This document shows, one piece after another, positions 12,339 to 26,427 of a DNA stretch of 64,000 bases. Each line of letters starts with the position of its first letter. The first letter of the stretch is position 1. Both the position numbers and the translations under genes were made by a program. A model generated the notes under the pieces. The model worked only from the letters and a program-made list of their open reading frames with translations, was not told the origin of the DNA and ran no database searches. Source of the stretch: Dryococelus australis (taxonomy: Eukaryota; Arthropoda; Insecta; Phasmatodea; Phasmatidae); contig CM056998.1 of the NCBI GenBank assembly GCA_029891345.1, positions 174,292,239 through 174,356,238 of the forward strand. Direction: 5' to 3'.

Positions 12339-15300
12339 TATAACTAATAACTTCAAAAGGCAGACATTTGCCTCGTATGTGCTAACCCTCCTCTCCGTAG
12401 ACTCTGCTGTGTAACTAAATAAACCAACGAAGCAGAGACTTCCAGTTTTAGGTCAGCCTAGACGACATGGCCCACCACATCTTGGCGCCAATGAGAGCCG
12501 AGGTCACCCCAACTCGTCTCCGGGAATGAGAGGATGGGCCCAGCAGCCCAGCCAGGAGAGTTGTAAACTAGTCACCTGAAAGAGAAACTTGTATCGTATA
12601 AACTAAATACGCTCAATCCACAGCAGCCAAGGATGCTGAAAATGAAAATAATACGACAGCGTGAAAGTCAAATTTTGAATGTCCCGTGCACTCGATCAGC
12701 TAGTGTGTTCACAATGGCAGGTGGAGAAGGGGAATCACAACACTGTAATACATTAAAAATCACAGTAGTATGTGTTTACTTTACTGCCAAAAAATGTGCA
12801 TACAAACAGGACAGGCATGCAGAACATATAAAACACTATTACAAATGCGGTAATTTAAATTAGTACACTAACATGATTTACCACAACTGAGAAGCTCCCC
12901 CTGGCACACGTCTACCCTCAATGACCCACTGTTGCAGACCAAAGATGGTGGCACGGCAAAGCCATTAGCAATGGTCTTCTTCCCACCAGCATCATGAGGT
13001 AAATGAATAAAAATACATACACTGAACCGTAAATTGTTACATAACCTAGTAGCAGAGACAGCCTCTCATGCATGAGTGACACACTTACATAGTTTTATTT
13101 TTACGTTCTGTCCACTTACAATTATTGCAGTAATTTACGGCAGCACACAGGTTAACCGGGGTTGCCAATGAAGGCAGTAGTGCACGTCACCCTCACTCTC
13201 TGTTAGATTACAAGTTTACGTGAAATGTTTACTCTGCGGCTTGGTGGCTCCTGCTGTTAAAGGAAACCCAACCAATGCCCGTAAGTGAAGTGCTTCAATG
13301 AAATTGGTAAAATGCTGAGATAGTGATGTGTGAAGACAAATTGAGGTACGGCCCCTCTTCCACGTGAATCTCGCTCTGCAGCGTGGCCGGTACAGAGCTT
13401 GAATGTATACATAAGAAAACAAACAAAAGGCAGAAAAACACTCATACAAATTAAGTGTTTCTGAATAATTAGGACTCCTCTGGAAAGCCTTAGTTCGTTG
13501 TTCCTAAGAGAGTTTTCGGGTAGGGCAGTCTCTTTCACTTTATTTACAGAAAGTAGAAATTACTGTAAATACATCACATTAAAGTTTAGCCCTTTTGAAA
13601 CAGTGATGTTAAATTACTCTAAATTTAACAGGTGAACTGTTTAAATTTTAAGTGGCAAGATTGGCAAGATGGTTGCCGGAATTGCAAGCGTCTGTCATTC
13701 ATACGGGTCAAGGGAACGTTTTAGTGTTCCAAAAGACATGCCGCCCACGAGTAAACACAGTGGCATGTGATGAACATCACTCTAAAAGTGGGTATGGATC
13801 TCACTAGTTGTACATGCAAAGTTAACCATGATATGATGTAAGTACAGTACAGTAATAGTAATAAATAATTGTGAACATGACTTTCTAAACAACAGGTACC
13901 TCTTGCTCTCAAAGATATTATATACAACATTCCGATTTGGCAGTAGTTGTGACATGCTGTAAATTTTCGCTCATTGCTAAAAACAGTTTACATAGTCTCA
14001 CAAGTGAAAATGTAAAAATGACTCTTGTGGAAATGAACATATATACTATCGCACTTCAACAAATGTAAGAGTGAGCTCAGCAGCTCAGGAGGAAGCCTGG
14101 AAAAATGGTGTGAGAGGGAGGTAGGATAAGAGTGAATAACGCTTGTGGAATTTTTCTGCTGCTTCATAAATATTGGCCAGACTGCCATCAACCATGCAGA
14201 GGAAAATGGTATCCCTTTATGTATGTTTTGTTCAATCATTTCAGGAATTCTGACAGCTTGTGCAGATACTGTGAAAGTATATTAATAAGTAGTAGTATAT
14301 TTCTTATTTGTTTACATTGGAAACTATGGTATATATTTTATCAAAATTGTATTTTGATGAACTGACTAATTTTCTTAAATTTTAATTAATTGGATCATTT
14401 TAATGTCACAGGTAGTGGTAAATGTTGTTTTATTTTAGGTGTTTTCTCCTTGTCGAACTAGTCTCTTGCATAATGTTAATTTTATAGGTCTAAGAGAGAG
14501 TTAATTCTTAACTGTTTGTAAACAAGATTCACTTATCAGGAGATGGTTTATTCTTTGATTTTGTTAAGGTAGGAGGACTGCATATGTAAGCCCAGGTACT
14601 CTCTCTTCAGACACGACAGTGCTCAGACTTTTAAATTCTGTCTTGAAATTTTAATTTAATTGGACTTGGACCTCCCATCATAAGGGTATGGTGATGGAGG
14701 AGAGTCATTGCAAGTTCTTTAAATAAGCGCAGACGTTAGAAGCAGCCTATTAAGCTCGAGTTTATCTATTTTTGGCATCTTCAAGAAAGAAGAGGACATC
14801 TAAGGGCAGCATACATTAATATGGTCATAACATTTTTTCATACAGTAACTGTGTGTCTAGTACGAGCAGAAGTTGCTTACATATTTTAGTTTGCTTATGA
14901 TAATCACTAAAATGATTTCAAAGAAGGACTTCTACCAAAGAAATTTAAATTTTCAATTTAATTGACCCAGAGGTATGAAAATACAGTCTACAATTTCCCA
15001 AGCTAGTTGATGGAAAAATTCAATTTTGCCTGACCTTTTCATGCAATATAAAATGAACTATCTGAGAAACATTTGCTTCAGAAATTATTTTTGCCATCAG
15101 AATTTATCATTTTGTTTCCACTCAATTGGTTTCGTTATGTATCATTCTGAGGGAAAATTCAGAGAGAGAGAGAGACATTTGCTATTGCTCTCAGTAATTT
15201 TTCATTACCAGAATGTCGTTCATAACCAGTATAAGAGCTAGTAAAAATTAATGATTGATTCTGGTTATAGATGTCCCCAGAGTTGTGATGCAGTGTGTCT

Positions 15301-16768
15301 TAATTTTCTCTTATTAGCATGATAATAAATGTTATAACAGGTTACTGCCCTGTTTTCTCATTTCAGCAAACACCAACAGACTAGCTCAGCGTGAGTGGGA
15401 GACTTTTGACTACATAATAATGAAAGTTTGTTGATACCAGGATTGTCAATAAATAAAAGAAGTTAATGTCTGGAGATTTATTGTCGTTTCGGCTAAACAA
15501 ACAATTGACACTCGCAGCTGACAAACAAAAAAACCAAGACAGAATGGCAGCCTTTATAAAACAAAATTTCTCACTTCGAGAGCTATGCAGACGAGAGAGA
15601 ATCGTTACTTTTCTCTCCAGGCACCCTATTGACTCCTCGCACCGACGGAAAATAAATTTAATAGATATTTGGACTGAAATGTCCTAAATACAAAAGAAGG
15701 TTAAAGTCGTGGGTGCGAGTAACGTGATCACACGTTGCAGGCTATTCGACTGACAGCTGCCAAAAAATCGTGCTGCGACGAACTGTTGTGATACCCGAGA
15801 AAGTTCGTGCTTCCTTATATATTAGTAGAAAGTTTTCTCATTTAAAACATATTGTTTTCAAGCAGTCGGTCAGGTCAACTAAAGGTGACCTCTGTTATTT
15901 TCCTCGTACGGTGGCGGTCTGTTGTTGACATCTGTTACTACTGATGAAATGAGGAAAGAAAAATAATAAATTTGGAAAAACGAAAATATCTGAAATACAA
16001 ACAAGTTTCATTGCCACGACCTTTCAATTATTACATGAATTACTAACCTTGACTGGAATATAGAAAATTGAAATACTTCCCAAATATGCTAACTATATAT
16101 ATATATATATCTAGCTACAATGTCTTATGTCTAAACCAGGTATATATGTGTTCTGCATGCAGATGTTAGAATTTTTAAAGTACTTAGGTCTGGTTTTCTA
16201 TTGTTGTTATGTTTCTCTATTGCTATTTTTTCAGACTCTCCCAAGACATGGTAAAAATGTTTCAGTACTTGCCTATGACAAAGTATTTTAAATGCCAACT
16301 AATATTTTTTTTAATTACAAAGGTTTCATGTGCAGTTCATGTTGACAATTTGCTAATCAATATTTCTCCACATGAAATTTTGAATGAACATTGCTCCTTC
16401 AAAGAGAAAGTTCAAAACCCTGTATGAAACAGTTTCCCTATTACACATGCACACTCATTCACACAAGACAAAATAAAAACACTAAACTAACAAATAAATA
16501 TGTACACACATTTTCAAATTTTCACAGATGTTATCCATGATTTTGCATATGAACGATCACTTAGCAATACAGGTTGATAATTTTACAGATTTGACTGTTT
16601 AGACAAGGAATTACTTCCTCAAATTTATTGTTAATGTTACTGTTAATAATTCTGGCAATGTTTATCATACATAGTTAGCGGTAGAGCTTATTTTCTAATG
16701 TTGATTTTAACAATTCTGCGTTAACTTCTAATCAGGTGCAGCATGTTTGGTACAACTTTTAACCACAG
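12339..16768. other. Upstream of the MYND exon: no further gene seen
   Basis: Apart from a short dispersed repeat (12640-12715) and a small TA tract near 16095, nothing is recognisable. Open frames up to 93 codons lack domains. If the MYND gene extends leftward, its 5' exons are either short or outside the window; I could not place one with confidence. Confidence 0.5.
12640..12715 (+). repeat. Dispersed repeat copy (partner at 17500-17575)
   Basis: The phrases GAAAATAATA-GACA and AAGTCAAATTTTGAATGTC are shared in order and orientation with 17500-17575. The match covers about 75 bp. The family is unknown. Confidence 0.5.
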
Positions 16769-16913
16769 CTGGTGTACATTGCAGAACAGGACATCCACTC
16801 GTGTGCACACTGCAATGTGCCAGAGCCAAAACCAGGCTACTACAAGGCGTGCAAGCAGTGCAAGGATGAGCGTGTCCACATACCCAAGTACTACTGCAGT
16901 CGTCAGTGTCAAG
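16769..16913 (+). CDS. MYND-type zinc finger gene, internal exon
   Basis: The exon lies between an AG acceptor (ending 16768, CCACAG) and a GT donor (16914, GTACAG). It reads LVYIAEQDIHSCAHCNVPEP, then a Lys/Tyr-rich stretch, ending YYCSRQCQ. Cysteines form C-x2-C, x12, C-x2-C, x11, C-x3-C, the left two-thirds of a MYND zinc-binding domain, a protein-protein interaction module that recruits partners to chromatin or signalling complexes. It ends in phase 1, which fits the exon at 33682. A later acceptor at 16784 would also keep the frame; I prefer 16769 because the earlier one has a better pyrimidine run and the frame is closed by TAA just upstream (16760-16762). Which MYND protein this is cannot be told from the finger alone. 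Confidence 0.8.
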
Positions 16914-17314
16914 GTACAGTCTGAATTCTGTGGGCAGTTACTGTTGTTAATAAAAAAGTTGGTTTTATTTGTGCCAAACACTGGTTAACATGTACAAATT
17001 ACATGTGATGTCATGGCCAGCAAATTATGAAGTACTCTAATTGTTAGTGCAAAAATTAATGTGAAATCATGATTATGCAGTTTGCAAAACACTAAATATA
17101 CTAAACCAGTTACAAAAAAAATTTAACTAGGCAAGCTAAATGACATTACAGTCTACTCTCGATCTATTGTTATTCAGGGAACGGCCAAAAAATGTCCATA
17201 CATGCAGGATTTCTGTAGATGCTGTATCTGACATATAATTACATAAATAAAATACAACTTCTAACCTTATAAAACTTTATATTTAGTATAGTAAGAGCTG
17301 TACATTATCTGTGA

Positions 17315-17410
17315 ATACAATTTAGCTAATAATCACAATAAAAATGGGAATTTTAGAAAAAAATATTACTGTAAGTAATATATTTTAAAATATTTGAACT
17401 AAACTAAATA
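17315..17410 (+). repeat. Dispersed repeat copy (partner at 1785-1880)
   Basis: It shares the TTTAGCTAATAA and AATTTTAGAA phrases and the TA-rich stretch with 1785-1880 in the same orientation. The copies are clearly diverged. Confidence 0.4.
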
Positions 17411-17499
17411 AAGAAAATAATGTCTCAAAATACTGTATGTAATTGATTGTAATCTGACACCATATGCAAGCTGACCTAAAACTTTCAAACCCTCTGAAG

Positions 17500-17575
17500 A
17501 TGAAAATAATATGACACAGAATGCAAGTCAAATTTTGAATGTCACATGCGCATTTGTTCAGCTAAGAGCGGGCAG
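17500..17575 (+). repeat. Dispersed repeat copy (partner at 12640-12715)
   Basis: It shares AAGTCAAATTTTGAATGTC and surrounding bases with 12640-12715. Because 17315-17410 and 17500-17575 lie close together and each has a separate partner elsewhere, they may be two parts of one longer element. Confidence 0.5.
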
Positions 17576-18719
17576 AGAAGTTACCAATCGGGTAGTGAGT
17601 ACATGGCGGTTAGTTGAGGAGGGGTGGCTGTGGGAGGATTACTACTCCACTCCACTACTTGCTGCCGAGTGCTGACATCTTGTGCCCGTGGCAAATGTCT
17701 ATGTTAAAGTAAATAATTATATTTTGACGCATGCCACACTGCTGCGCAGCGCACCTGCATACTCTACTTGACATCTTCACCCCATCAGTAAGCGCTGAGA
17801 GCATTTGGGGCAAGTCTAAAGCGGGAGACAGTTATTCCAGTGGCTACAGAGTGGACTCCACATGTTGAACAACCACAGACACCTAAATAATTAACACAAT
17901 TAATTATGAAATTGTACTTCCTGCTCAGAATTTGGCCACTCCTATAAACGAAAATTGTTTTACTTGCCCAGTCATGAACATGCTAGAGCAGATAAAGAAG
18001 TTAACAGTGACACCACAGGATTGCAGCACCACTGCGACCAGTGACATCATTGCTGCAGAACCTTGAGAGGAGGCAGTAGATATGTCATCAGTCTCCAGCC
18101 AGGGTGATAAGAACTGTGTGGTGCAGTCCACTGTCCTAAACCGCTGCACTGGAAGGATACGAAGCTGAGAGGGTGGTACAACCCTTGCTGCGCTCTCTTG
18201 GCGAAGGAATGATGCGGGGTAGTTTCCCTGTGTATGGATGGTATCTGACGCTTGCTTAGACTTGCTAGGCAAGGGCGATTGACTGACATGTGTATTTAAT
18301 TAACTGACAGTAAGTTCGTCTGCCACTCTCTTGTGGTGTCCCATGTTGGGAGCATGCCTGTCGGTTCTGTAGGCAAGCTGACTCGGTGTTCGATTATCCA
18401 TCGGATTACCATGGTGTCGCACAGGCTGAGTTGATGTCAAAAAAAGAAATTTACCAGTTATGCATCGTGCGTCAGCTGAAAATGGAACTATTTGCTTTAA
18501 AATACTGGTGTTGTGCATCTATTTTCAGCAATGAATAATCTTGATAAAATTTCTGCAATTGGATTACAGTTGCATATGCTTGGCTGCAGTGACCATGTTA
18601 GTGGTCAGACCTGGTAGAGTACTTGGTCGTGCTCTGGTGTAGTGCATGTGACTGGATAACCATGTGACATCAAACTGAAATCATAACATTAGTTTTATTG
18701 TATGCTTTATGTACCTCTT

Positions 18720-18990
18720 GGCAGGCATGAAAGCAGGAGAGTAAGCGAGAATGCGCTCCAGGGGAGGGGGACTTTTTTTGCTAGACAACAGCTTTCCCTC
18801 ATGAAGGCTACACCTGTGCATGGCTGAGAGAGAACACCACACTGGTTGCTAGGTAACTGCTTCCCTTCTCGTCAGGCATGTAATGGGAGGGTGGATGCCA
18901 GACTCACTGTGTCATCATCACTATCATAACTGAAGAGCAGTGTGCAACGCGTGATGACAAACGACTGCATGTTATATCCTGGAAGAGCAT
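18720..18990 (-). repeat. Dispersed repeat copy (inverted partner at 3990-4260)
   Basis: This is the reverse-complement counterpart of 3990-4260, including TTGCTAGACAACAGCTTTCC and GGTTGCTAGGTAACTGCTTCC. One copy is outside and one inside the MYND intron. Confidence 0.5.
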
Positions 18991-19141
18991 ATTATATGAC
19001 ACAACTTTTCAATGTATAAGCCTCAAGCAAGCAGAATCTAACTGGGAAAATCATTGTGTGTAGTTTTTTTTTTAATGGATATTTAGTTTTAATTATAGTG
19101 TCATAAAGATCAAATATTAATCACTGTATTTATTCATCAAT

Positions 19142-19253
<112 letters not shown>

Positions 19254-19904
19254 TTTTTTTTTTAATTACTTTGTCACTTCAAAAGGACATCTACCAAGTA
19301 TGGGCATGTTTCCTCCCATTGAATGGCTGATGAGGAGGGAGGTATTTGTCTAGCAACTATCATGACATCATCTGGCCTTCCTCACTGGTCATGGGTGGAT
19401 GGGGTGGGGAGTGAGCCAGTGGGTAGGATGGTAGGTATGATTGCTGTGTTCATTGCAAATACTTTCAGTCTCACTTATTTGGGCTCCATTCCTTTTTGTT
19501 TGCTACCTCCCCTGAGATCAATCAATACTTTATTCCACTCCTCTTGAATGTAGCTGGCAACACTAGAATAGTACATCAATCTCCTCTTCCAATTCATAAA
19601 ACCCTACCTTATCCTCATCAAATGCACAGCACACCATCTCCAGCTATTCACCATGCAAATTGAGAAGGTGCAGGTCCTGCAATCTCTCCCCGATGCCCTA
19701 AGCTACATTTCCTGAACATCTCTTCTCATCCTTCTACCATTCTATTCCAGGTACAATTAATGTAAAAATAAATCAGTAAATAATGTTAATATCCTTTCAC
19801 AAACATTACACTCACAGCCATTGGCACTGAATAGTTATGGCCTTACACTAACATGAACACAAAAAAAATGTTCAAGAGGAGTAAAAATGTGGTACTTACG
19901 GCCT

Positions 19905-20130
19905 AGAAATTTTTGCAAACTACAAAATAATGCGGGATGTGGAGAAGTTGTGTTCATACGTGAAATTCTGTAATAATTCTCATATTCTTGAAACTACAGC
20001 AAAATTACCCATTTAATCATTTCTAATACTATAATGGTGTGCTGATTTTACCATGAAAACTATTGGGAACATTTAGATTTATAATTTTCCATGTGTTTTA
20101 CAGCATTATTTCTCCTTTTACTTCATACAG
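19905..20130 (+). repeat. Dispersed repeat copy (partner at 35935-36165)
   Basis: Shared phrases in the same order include GAAATTTTTG, ACAAAATAATG, GTGAAATTC-GTAATAATT, TTTTACCATGAAAACT and TTTACAGCATT. The copies are in the same orientation and show many substitutions and small gaps, so they are old. The element type is unknown. Confidence 0.55.
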
Positions 20131-23100
20131 AACCACTGAACCAATTTCAGTCAAACAGACTTTGTTGCCATTTATGTTTTATACACAAGCTCTACATGAC
20201 CAAGAATATGCAAATTGCCAGTAGTACCAATTAATTTGCTATAAATTCATATTTTATTGCCAAGCTTAAACTTCATTTTCTCACAGGAAAACAAAACAGG
20301 TGATGAATAAATTCTAATTACAGCAATCTGTTTAATAACATTTTCATCATGAAGTAGCACTCACTTCCAAAAAATAATGTCTCTCGAGGATCCAATTCAG
20401 ACATACCGCTAAACGTCTGGTTACTTGAACTATGAGTAAAAAAAAACTGTTCCAAAAGCCAAAAGTCTACCTCCAGCTTCACAAGTTACACATACCTTGC
20501 AGACCAAATCCAGACTTGCCAACTTCGACAGTTTACCTGTAAAATTTACAGAAATTATAGTTTTTTTATGATTTAGTTCTATTTTCTTACAGAATTCTCA
20601 GCGATAAAAAATTTCCTATAGATTTTGTTTGGATAATGGTGACTTCAGTGATGTTTGTGCAATTTCACGAACAAAAACAGCATTTGTGGCAGTATTTCAT
20701 ATGTGAAAAGTATGTGTAATAAGTAGGGATGTAACGATTCCACTTTTCCTCAATTCTCGATCTTGATGCCAATACCACTCTAGATTCCAAAACTCGTGAT
20801 TCCTTTAGTTACAGACAATTACTTTATAGAACTAATTAGTGTATAGGAGGACATGAAATTTAATTATTCAAACGAGGCCTACACTAGTAGTAGGCCTATT
20901 ACTAACATAATATAACATGACGCCGTCGGGTGAGACACGAGACGAACAATGAAACAAATACTTACTGGTAATATGGGCGCGAGCGGTGCTTTCCAATCAC
21001 CGCACTATAGAGACTCAGGGTTCTCAGGGATGTTGTGAGTTCTGTGTGTCCGCCTCACCAGTGCGTACATACAAACATATTGGCAATACTAAACTTTTAA
21101 TAAAAATCACTGAAATAAACAATTGATAAAGCATATGTGGTTAGGACACTGTCACTACTGAATAAAAAATTGAGTTCACTGTAGACTTGTTTTATTGATA
21201 TTGTTTATACACATCAACGTGCCAATGAAATTATGATAATCTCGGTCATGACTAGCCAACTCCGCTTGGGTGCTCCCCAGCCCACAAATAATCTAGCGCA
21301 TTCATAGATGGATGATCTCACTGAGGTGCGTGAAAGCACAGCCTTCACAAGGGAAGAGGGCAGGCAGCCGTTAGGGTGGACTGACGGTTTTTCCCTGAAG
21401 ACAGGACACTGTGAATTATATATGAAACCCTTGATGATACATTAACACGTGTGATTACTCGGCATCACTAACGCAAACTCGTTGGGGCTTGCCCTCCAGC
21501 ACGTGGGTAGTGTGGTGACGGCCTATACACAGAGCCGGCTAGGACAGGAATAATTGCACAGTACACAAATTACATAAACCCTCAAAAGATAAATGAAACA
21601 AGATAGGACACGAGATGAGTATTCACAATAAACACACGTGTGAAAACAAGTTTCGATGGCGCAGATGCCGCTTGATGTAGTTCGTAGCGGAACACGTGGT
21701 GCAGGTGTATCTCAGACCACGCCGTTTGGAGTAGATCATCTGGATTCACACACACACACACACACACACCCTCTCACAAGCGTGAGAAGAAAGGCAGGTT
21801 TCTTGTGATCGTATTTACGTATCCAGCCACATGTGGACATATATTCCAGCACCTGGTGCAGAAGCGCAGTACGCACTGTCTCAGGTCACAGCACGTGGTG
21901 TTGTCCTAGCTAAGTCTTTCCAACTCAAGGAATGCCTGCTTTTCCTGGCATGGAGGTGCAGTATAAAAACTGGCGAGCACTGAGCCGACAAGCTGGTCTA
22001 AGATCAGTGTACCTGTTTAGACTCTGCTATTCTATCTACTAGGTAGACAGAATGGTTGGCCGTGCTAGGTGCTTTTTGGTAAAAACTGGTGTTTCGGCTC
22101 ATCTGAGTAAATTACTCGGGATCACCTCCGTTTCCTTCACTTGTGGAGTGAACTGGGAACTAGGTGCAAGTCTACAGGAATGGTGGTACTCAGGGATTGA
22201 ATTAGCTCACGTTTATTTCCATGTAATAGGAAATACAGGTTATGACATACTCTCATTCCTACGTCTGTATGAGCTGTTGCCAGGAAGCTAAAGATACAAT
22301 GAGGGACCGGTAGAGAAGACCACGGTAGAATGAGCAGGAAATGGGGGTGCGTAGCACTGAATGAACGTGTGGCTAGGCAAACTCCCTATCCATTGTTGCC
22401 CATGTGGGGCTGTAGTGTCCAGTGTGAGACGACGTAACGGCGGGGAAGCTGTCACTATACTTGGGATACTAAGGAAGGCATGGCAGGATAAGTCCTGGGA
22501 AGGACTGTTAAGGAATGGAGTTTCCCTTCTGGCATGTCTGTACAGTAAAGGAAGGAAGGTATTAGCAGGGTACGAAGCTAGAGATATACCTGGCTTACGT
22601 GGGGGGTGAGTGATCAGACTACTCATGAGCACAAAGGGCTTAATGCTAAGCTGAATAATTCCCTGGCAGCGGGTGCAGTGAGAGACTGTAGCGTAGAAGC
22701 AGGCTTTTCAGTGTCCAAACGAGTGCTGAAGACTCAGGATTGGTGCAGTGTAATCCTTTCCTGGCGGCTAGCACTGTAGGATTAAAAGAACTGGTCTGGA
22801 GTTTTCAATTGACTCTCCTTTTATTCTCATTCGGAACGCTGCCTAATGCTTATTGGCTGTCATCATGAAGGCGAGGGGTGGTCGCAGAGCGGGGGGTAGC
22901 GAAGGCATGACTTGCTAATGTGACGTCACCGGCCGGCTGTAGGGTAGGAAAGCAAAGACAAATGAATATATTACTAGTGGTGCTACTGTCTAGCAGCAAA
23001 CTAAAGAACTCGTTACCTGGCTTGCATAATTACGGTGGGTCGGTGAATAAAACAATTGACACCATCCTAAACACCGTAGACAAAACAATCTCATCACAGG

Positions 23101-24375
23101 TTGGGATTAACGGTAATGCAAACTTCAAAACTCACAAACAATGTTAATGAAGGACTGAGTGGAAGTCATCAAATCACCATTGTTAAAAAAGCATAATGCG
23201 TCAGAACATTGATGTGCTTGGTTTTCAGATGCAAAATAGTTTGTTGAAAATTTCATTTTTATTTTGTCTTAAAAGAAAATGAGAGGAGAGATGATGCAAT
23301 TGATGAACGGCAGCAACAGTTCAGTGCACTTCAGCTTGAAGATGTTAAGTCTAATTTGAGTGATGACTCCATTAATGTGAAGTGGGTTAGAATAGAATGG
23401 AATCCCAAAGTTTGACAAGTTGGCAAAAGTTATGCTGTCTATGCTGATAATATCACACAACAATGCCAGATGTAAACGTATGTTCAGGTTTGGTGACAAA
23501 AAGTAGAAATAAGTTCAGGTCACAGCTGTATAACAAGTGCCTTGAGTCAATGTGCATATTAAAATTTAGTAGACCCGGTATACGTTTTAAACAAGCATAT
23601 TGTGATTCATTCTTGTGCAGAGCCAAGAAAGCTACTATAGCGTATTTAAAAAAAGAGCTAGGCAACCCTAGACATAGTGAAATGTATATACCCGTATTAG
23701 TGTTTGTGATCATTTGTGTGTGTATGGTAGTGTTTACATTTTAGGAAGGTAAACATGCTGCCACATTTTTCAAATCTATCAGAATTGATTAAGAGAGAAA
23801 TTTTGGTAAGTTTCAAAGTTCCAATTTTGTTTTACCAGTTTGAGATTTATATTAAGGGGAATATTGGACGCCCTATTTGCTTGTAATTTGCGTGAAGAGC
23901 TATCTACCTGATACGAGGGCAGATACAAACGAAATTGCATGCACGCAGTTCACGAGTTTCCCACTAGGCAACACTATCACAGTTTAAATGGGACAGAAGC
24001 TGCAATGCGTAACAAAAAAAGAAGTGTAAGCACGGACGCTGTTGCCAGTTCTCCTACAACACACTCCCGACCGGTTGGAGGTGGTTCCTCGGCTTGCAGC
24101 ATAGAGAGTGAAATTAATTTATTGCGCTGGTCATTCATATCTCCAAACTTTCAACCCCATGTAAACCAGTACAAAAAACAGACATGACATAGAAATATGT
24201 TTCATTCCAATTAAATAATTTATTATTTTATAAGTTTACATATATAATTGTATACACTTGTACCTTCATACGAAATTATATACGGTGGTGGTTAATTACT
24301 AATTAAAAATTGAAATAGATATAATTTTTAACGTACCTGTTCTAGGCATAAATGTGTCTATATATCCTTTTATTT
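20131..24375. other. Intron stretch with a G+C-rich block, no gene seen
   Basis: From about 21240 to 22930 the base composition rises and the sequence looks unlike the AT-rich surroundings. On the + strand it has TATAAAA at about 21962-21968, some 35 bp before a possible start region; on the minus strand an AATAAA lies near 21190. These are features of an LTR or other element promoter, but no ends or coding parts are recognised. A short (CA)n lies at 21749-21769. The rest holds nothing recognisable. Confidence 0.35.
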
Positions 24376-24480
24376 CTTAAACTCCAACAGAGTAATGTAA
24401 TGATTTTCACAAAGTTATATCGCAACTTGAAATTTCTTGTTCAAAGATGGATTCTATATTTACATTAACATACGTAGTTA
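24376..24480 (+). repeat. Dispersed repeat copy (partner at 28617-28725)
   Basis: It reads CTTAAACTCCAACAGAGTAA and onward, and matches 28617-28725 in order and orientation, including TATCGCAACTTGA and TCTATATTTAC. It is old and diverged. Confidence 0.6.
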
Positions 24481-26427
24481 TACAGTTTTTTACAGTGAAG
24501 GAATGTTGGCTATGCATCGTAGGATATAACTGGTGTACAAATAAGTTTTACATTTTTTACATTTCTGAACTAAATAGTTTTATTTTACAGTAAAAGGACA
24601 AAAAATAATTGTATTTCCTTTGGCGATTTATGTAAAATAACTAGGTTGATTGCATTTAACTTCTAAACCCATCTTTTCTTATTTTGGACCACTGTGTGCC
24701 CTTCAGTCATGTGCCAAAATCAACACTGCCTTACATGTACCACTGAACAGTACACGTGTATAACGTAGCCTATGTGACACCGAGACACTAAACTGTGATA
24801 CATAAGTTTTTATGTGTATAAAACGAAGTGAAACCTGTCTGAGTTGTCACCAGTTTGAACAGTGCACTTTTATATTGGCGCTAAGTAAGATCTCACATAA
24901 ATCAATGCTCAGTTAACCGCAAACGAGCTACAATTAAGTGTTTCTTCTGCATCAGCACAAAGGTTTTCAACGTCTCAAAACCAAATAACATAGGATTAAC
25001 GTGCCTTATTAATTATCATCAAAGCTTGATTAAATTTAGAAGCTCGAGGAGTGTGACCTGGGGCACATTTATAACTGTATATAGTCAAGTCGAAGTGACT
25101 GCTAAATTTTAATAGTATCACGTGCAAAACATTTATTCGCTTGTCATGTTTTCGTACAGTATTATTTAAAGTTAGTAATGAGAAAATATTTGCTCCAACT
25201 GAAATACAAATCTACTATGCAGCTGGTCTCTGGTCCGTCTATGGCTAACAGAAGTGCGGTAGTTGTAAGATGATGTTCCCTAAATCCTAACTGCGATTCA
25301 GTTAAAAGATTATATTTGCTTACTTCTTAATAGATTTGTCAATAGGAAGTCTCGACCACCATTCACATTTCTGGAAAACTCGGAAAGTTAAATTTATTTT
25401 AGGGGAGTGGGGATAATGAATAATGCCTGAGAAGTAGATACTTAATGAAACAAATAAATTTGTATTTAGAGAACATTTTGAAATACTGAGCATTTTGGGG
25501 TTTATAAATGGGCCATACCATTAAATTATGTTCACTGTGCAACTAATACTAATAGCTAAGTTAACATAGCATTGTCCTGCCACACCACTACCTCTCATTT
25601 TCATATCCTGTGCTAGGGCCTGTATGTATGTATGTGTGTGTGTGATTGTATATGTATGTGTGTATAAATGTATATATGCATGGGGTTAAGCCTAATTTTC
25701 CATTAAAAATTGTGTGACGTTTAGCAGTTGAATATAGTGTATACAAAGACTTTCTGTTTCCAAATAATACAAGCAAGGATGATGTATTATACTTCATCCG
25801 ACATGTCTGTGATCCTTTATTATTTCACTTGAAAACTTATGGTATTGAACCTGCAATTGTAACTATTACTAGCCTACTTTCCAAACGAAACAAAGACTTT
25901 CCTGTTTTGTGTCTACATGTGTGTCCCCACTTTTCAGTTTTTTAGTGCATCGAGCGGATTTAACTAAACTCGGTTTATATACAGTACATATTTAGTGAGG
26001 TCACCTGACTTTTATTGTTTTCGACAACGCCAAGAATTCCCTTTCAAAATGGTGGCCATTTTATTATTTAGGGTAATATGTCATATCTCGGGAATCATTT
26101 GATCAATTTAAACCAAATTTTTTATGTTCGCAGAACATCATGTAAGCATTACATTTTGATGTTGATGTTAGACCGCAATTTTGAAAGATATCATAAATTT
26201 AAAAAATAAAGATTTTGCATAATATATCGAAGACTATCACAGAAATTCTCTCTCAGTTTGACAAGTAAGTTATACTATGACAGATCAGGTAAACGTACAT
26301 AATTGAACTTGCTTAGATACTTATTTTAAATGGTGGCCATACAAATATTTTAGATTTATTTGGCACTAGTAACCCGTCATTGTTTCGCTCAGGTTTTAAG
26401 GAGTTATTGAAATACATGCCTATATAT

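Noticed and set aside
16235-16250. Possible micro-exon between TTTTTTCAG and GTAAAAATG
   Set aside because: Only 16 bases, no coding evidence, and such acceptor/donor pairs are common by chance in AT-rich introns.
17155-17230. CAGTCTACTCTCGATC start resembling a pogo/Tigger terminal repeat
   Set aside because: No inverted partner with matching sequence was found within the next several kb.
17925-18272. 115-codon minus-strand frame as a host gene
   Set aside because: No recognised domain, a second overlapping frame on the same strand, and repeat-like surroundings inside an intron.
20727-20850. TAGGGATGTAACGATTCC resembling a hAT-type end
   Set aside because: No opposite end or target duplication could be located.
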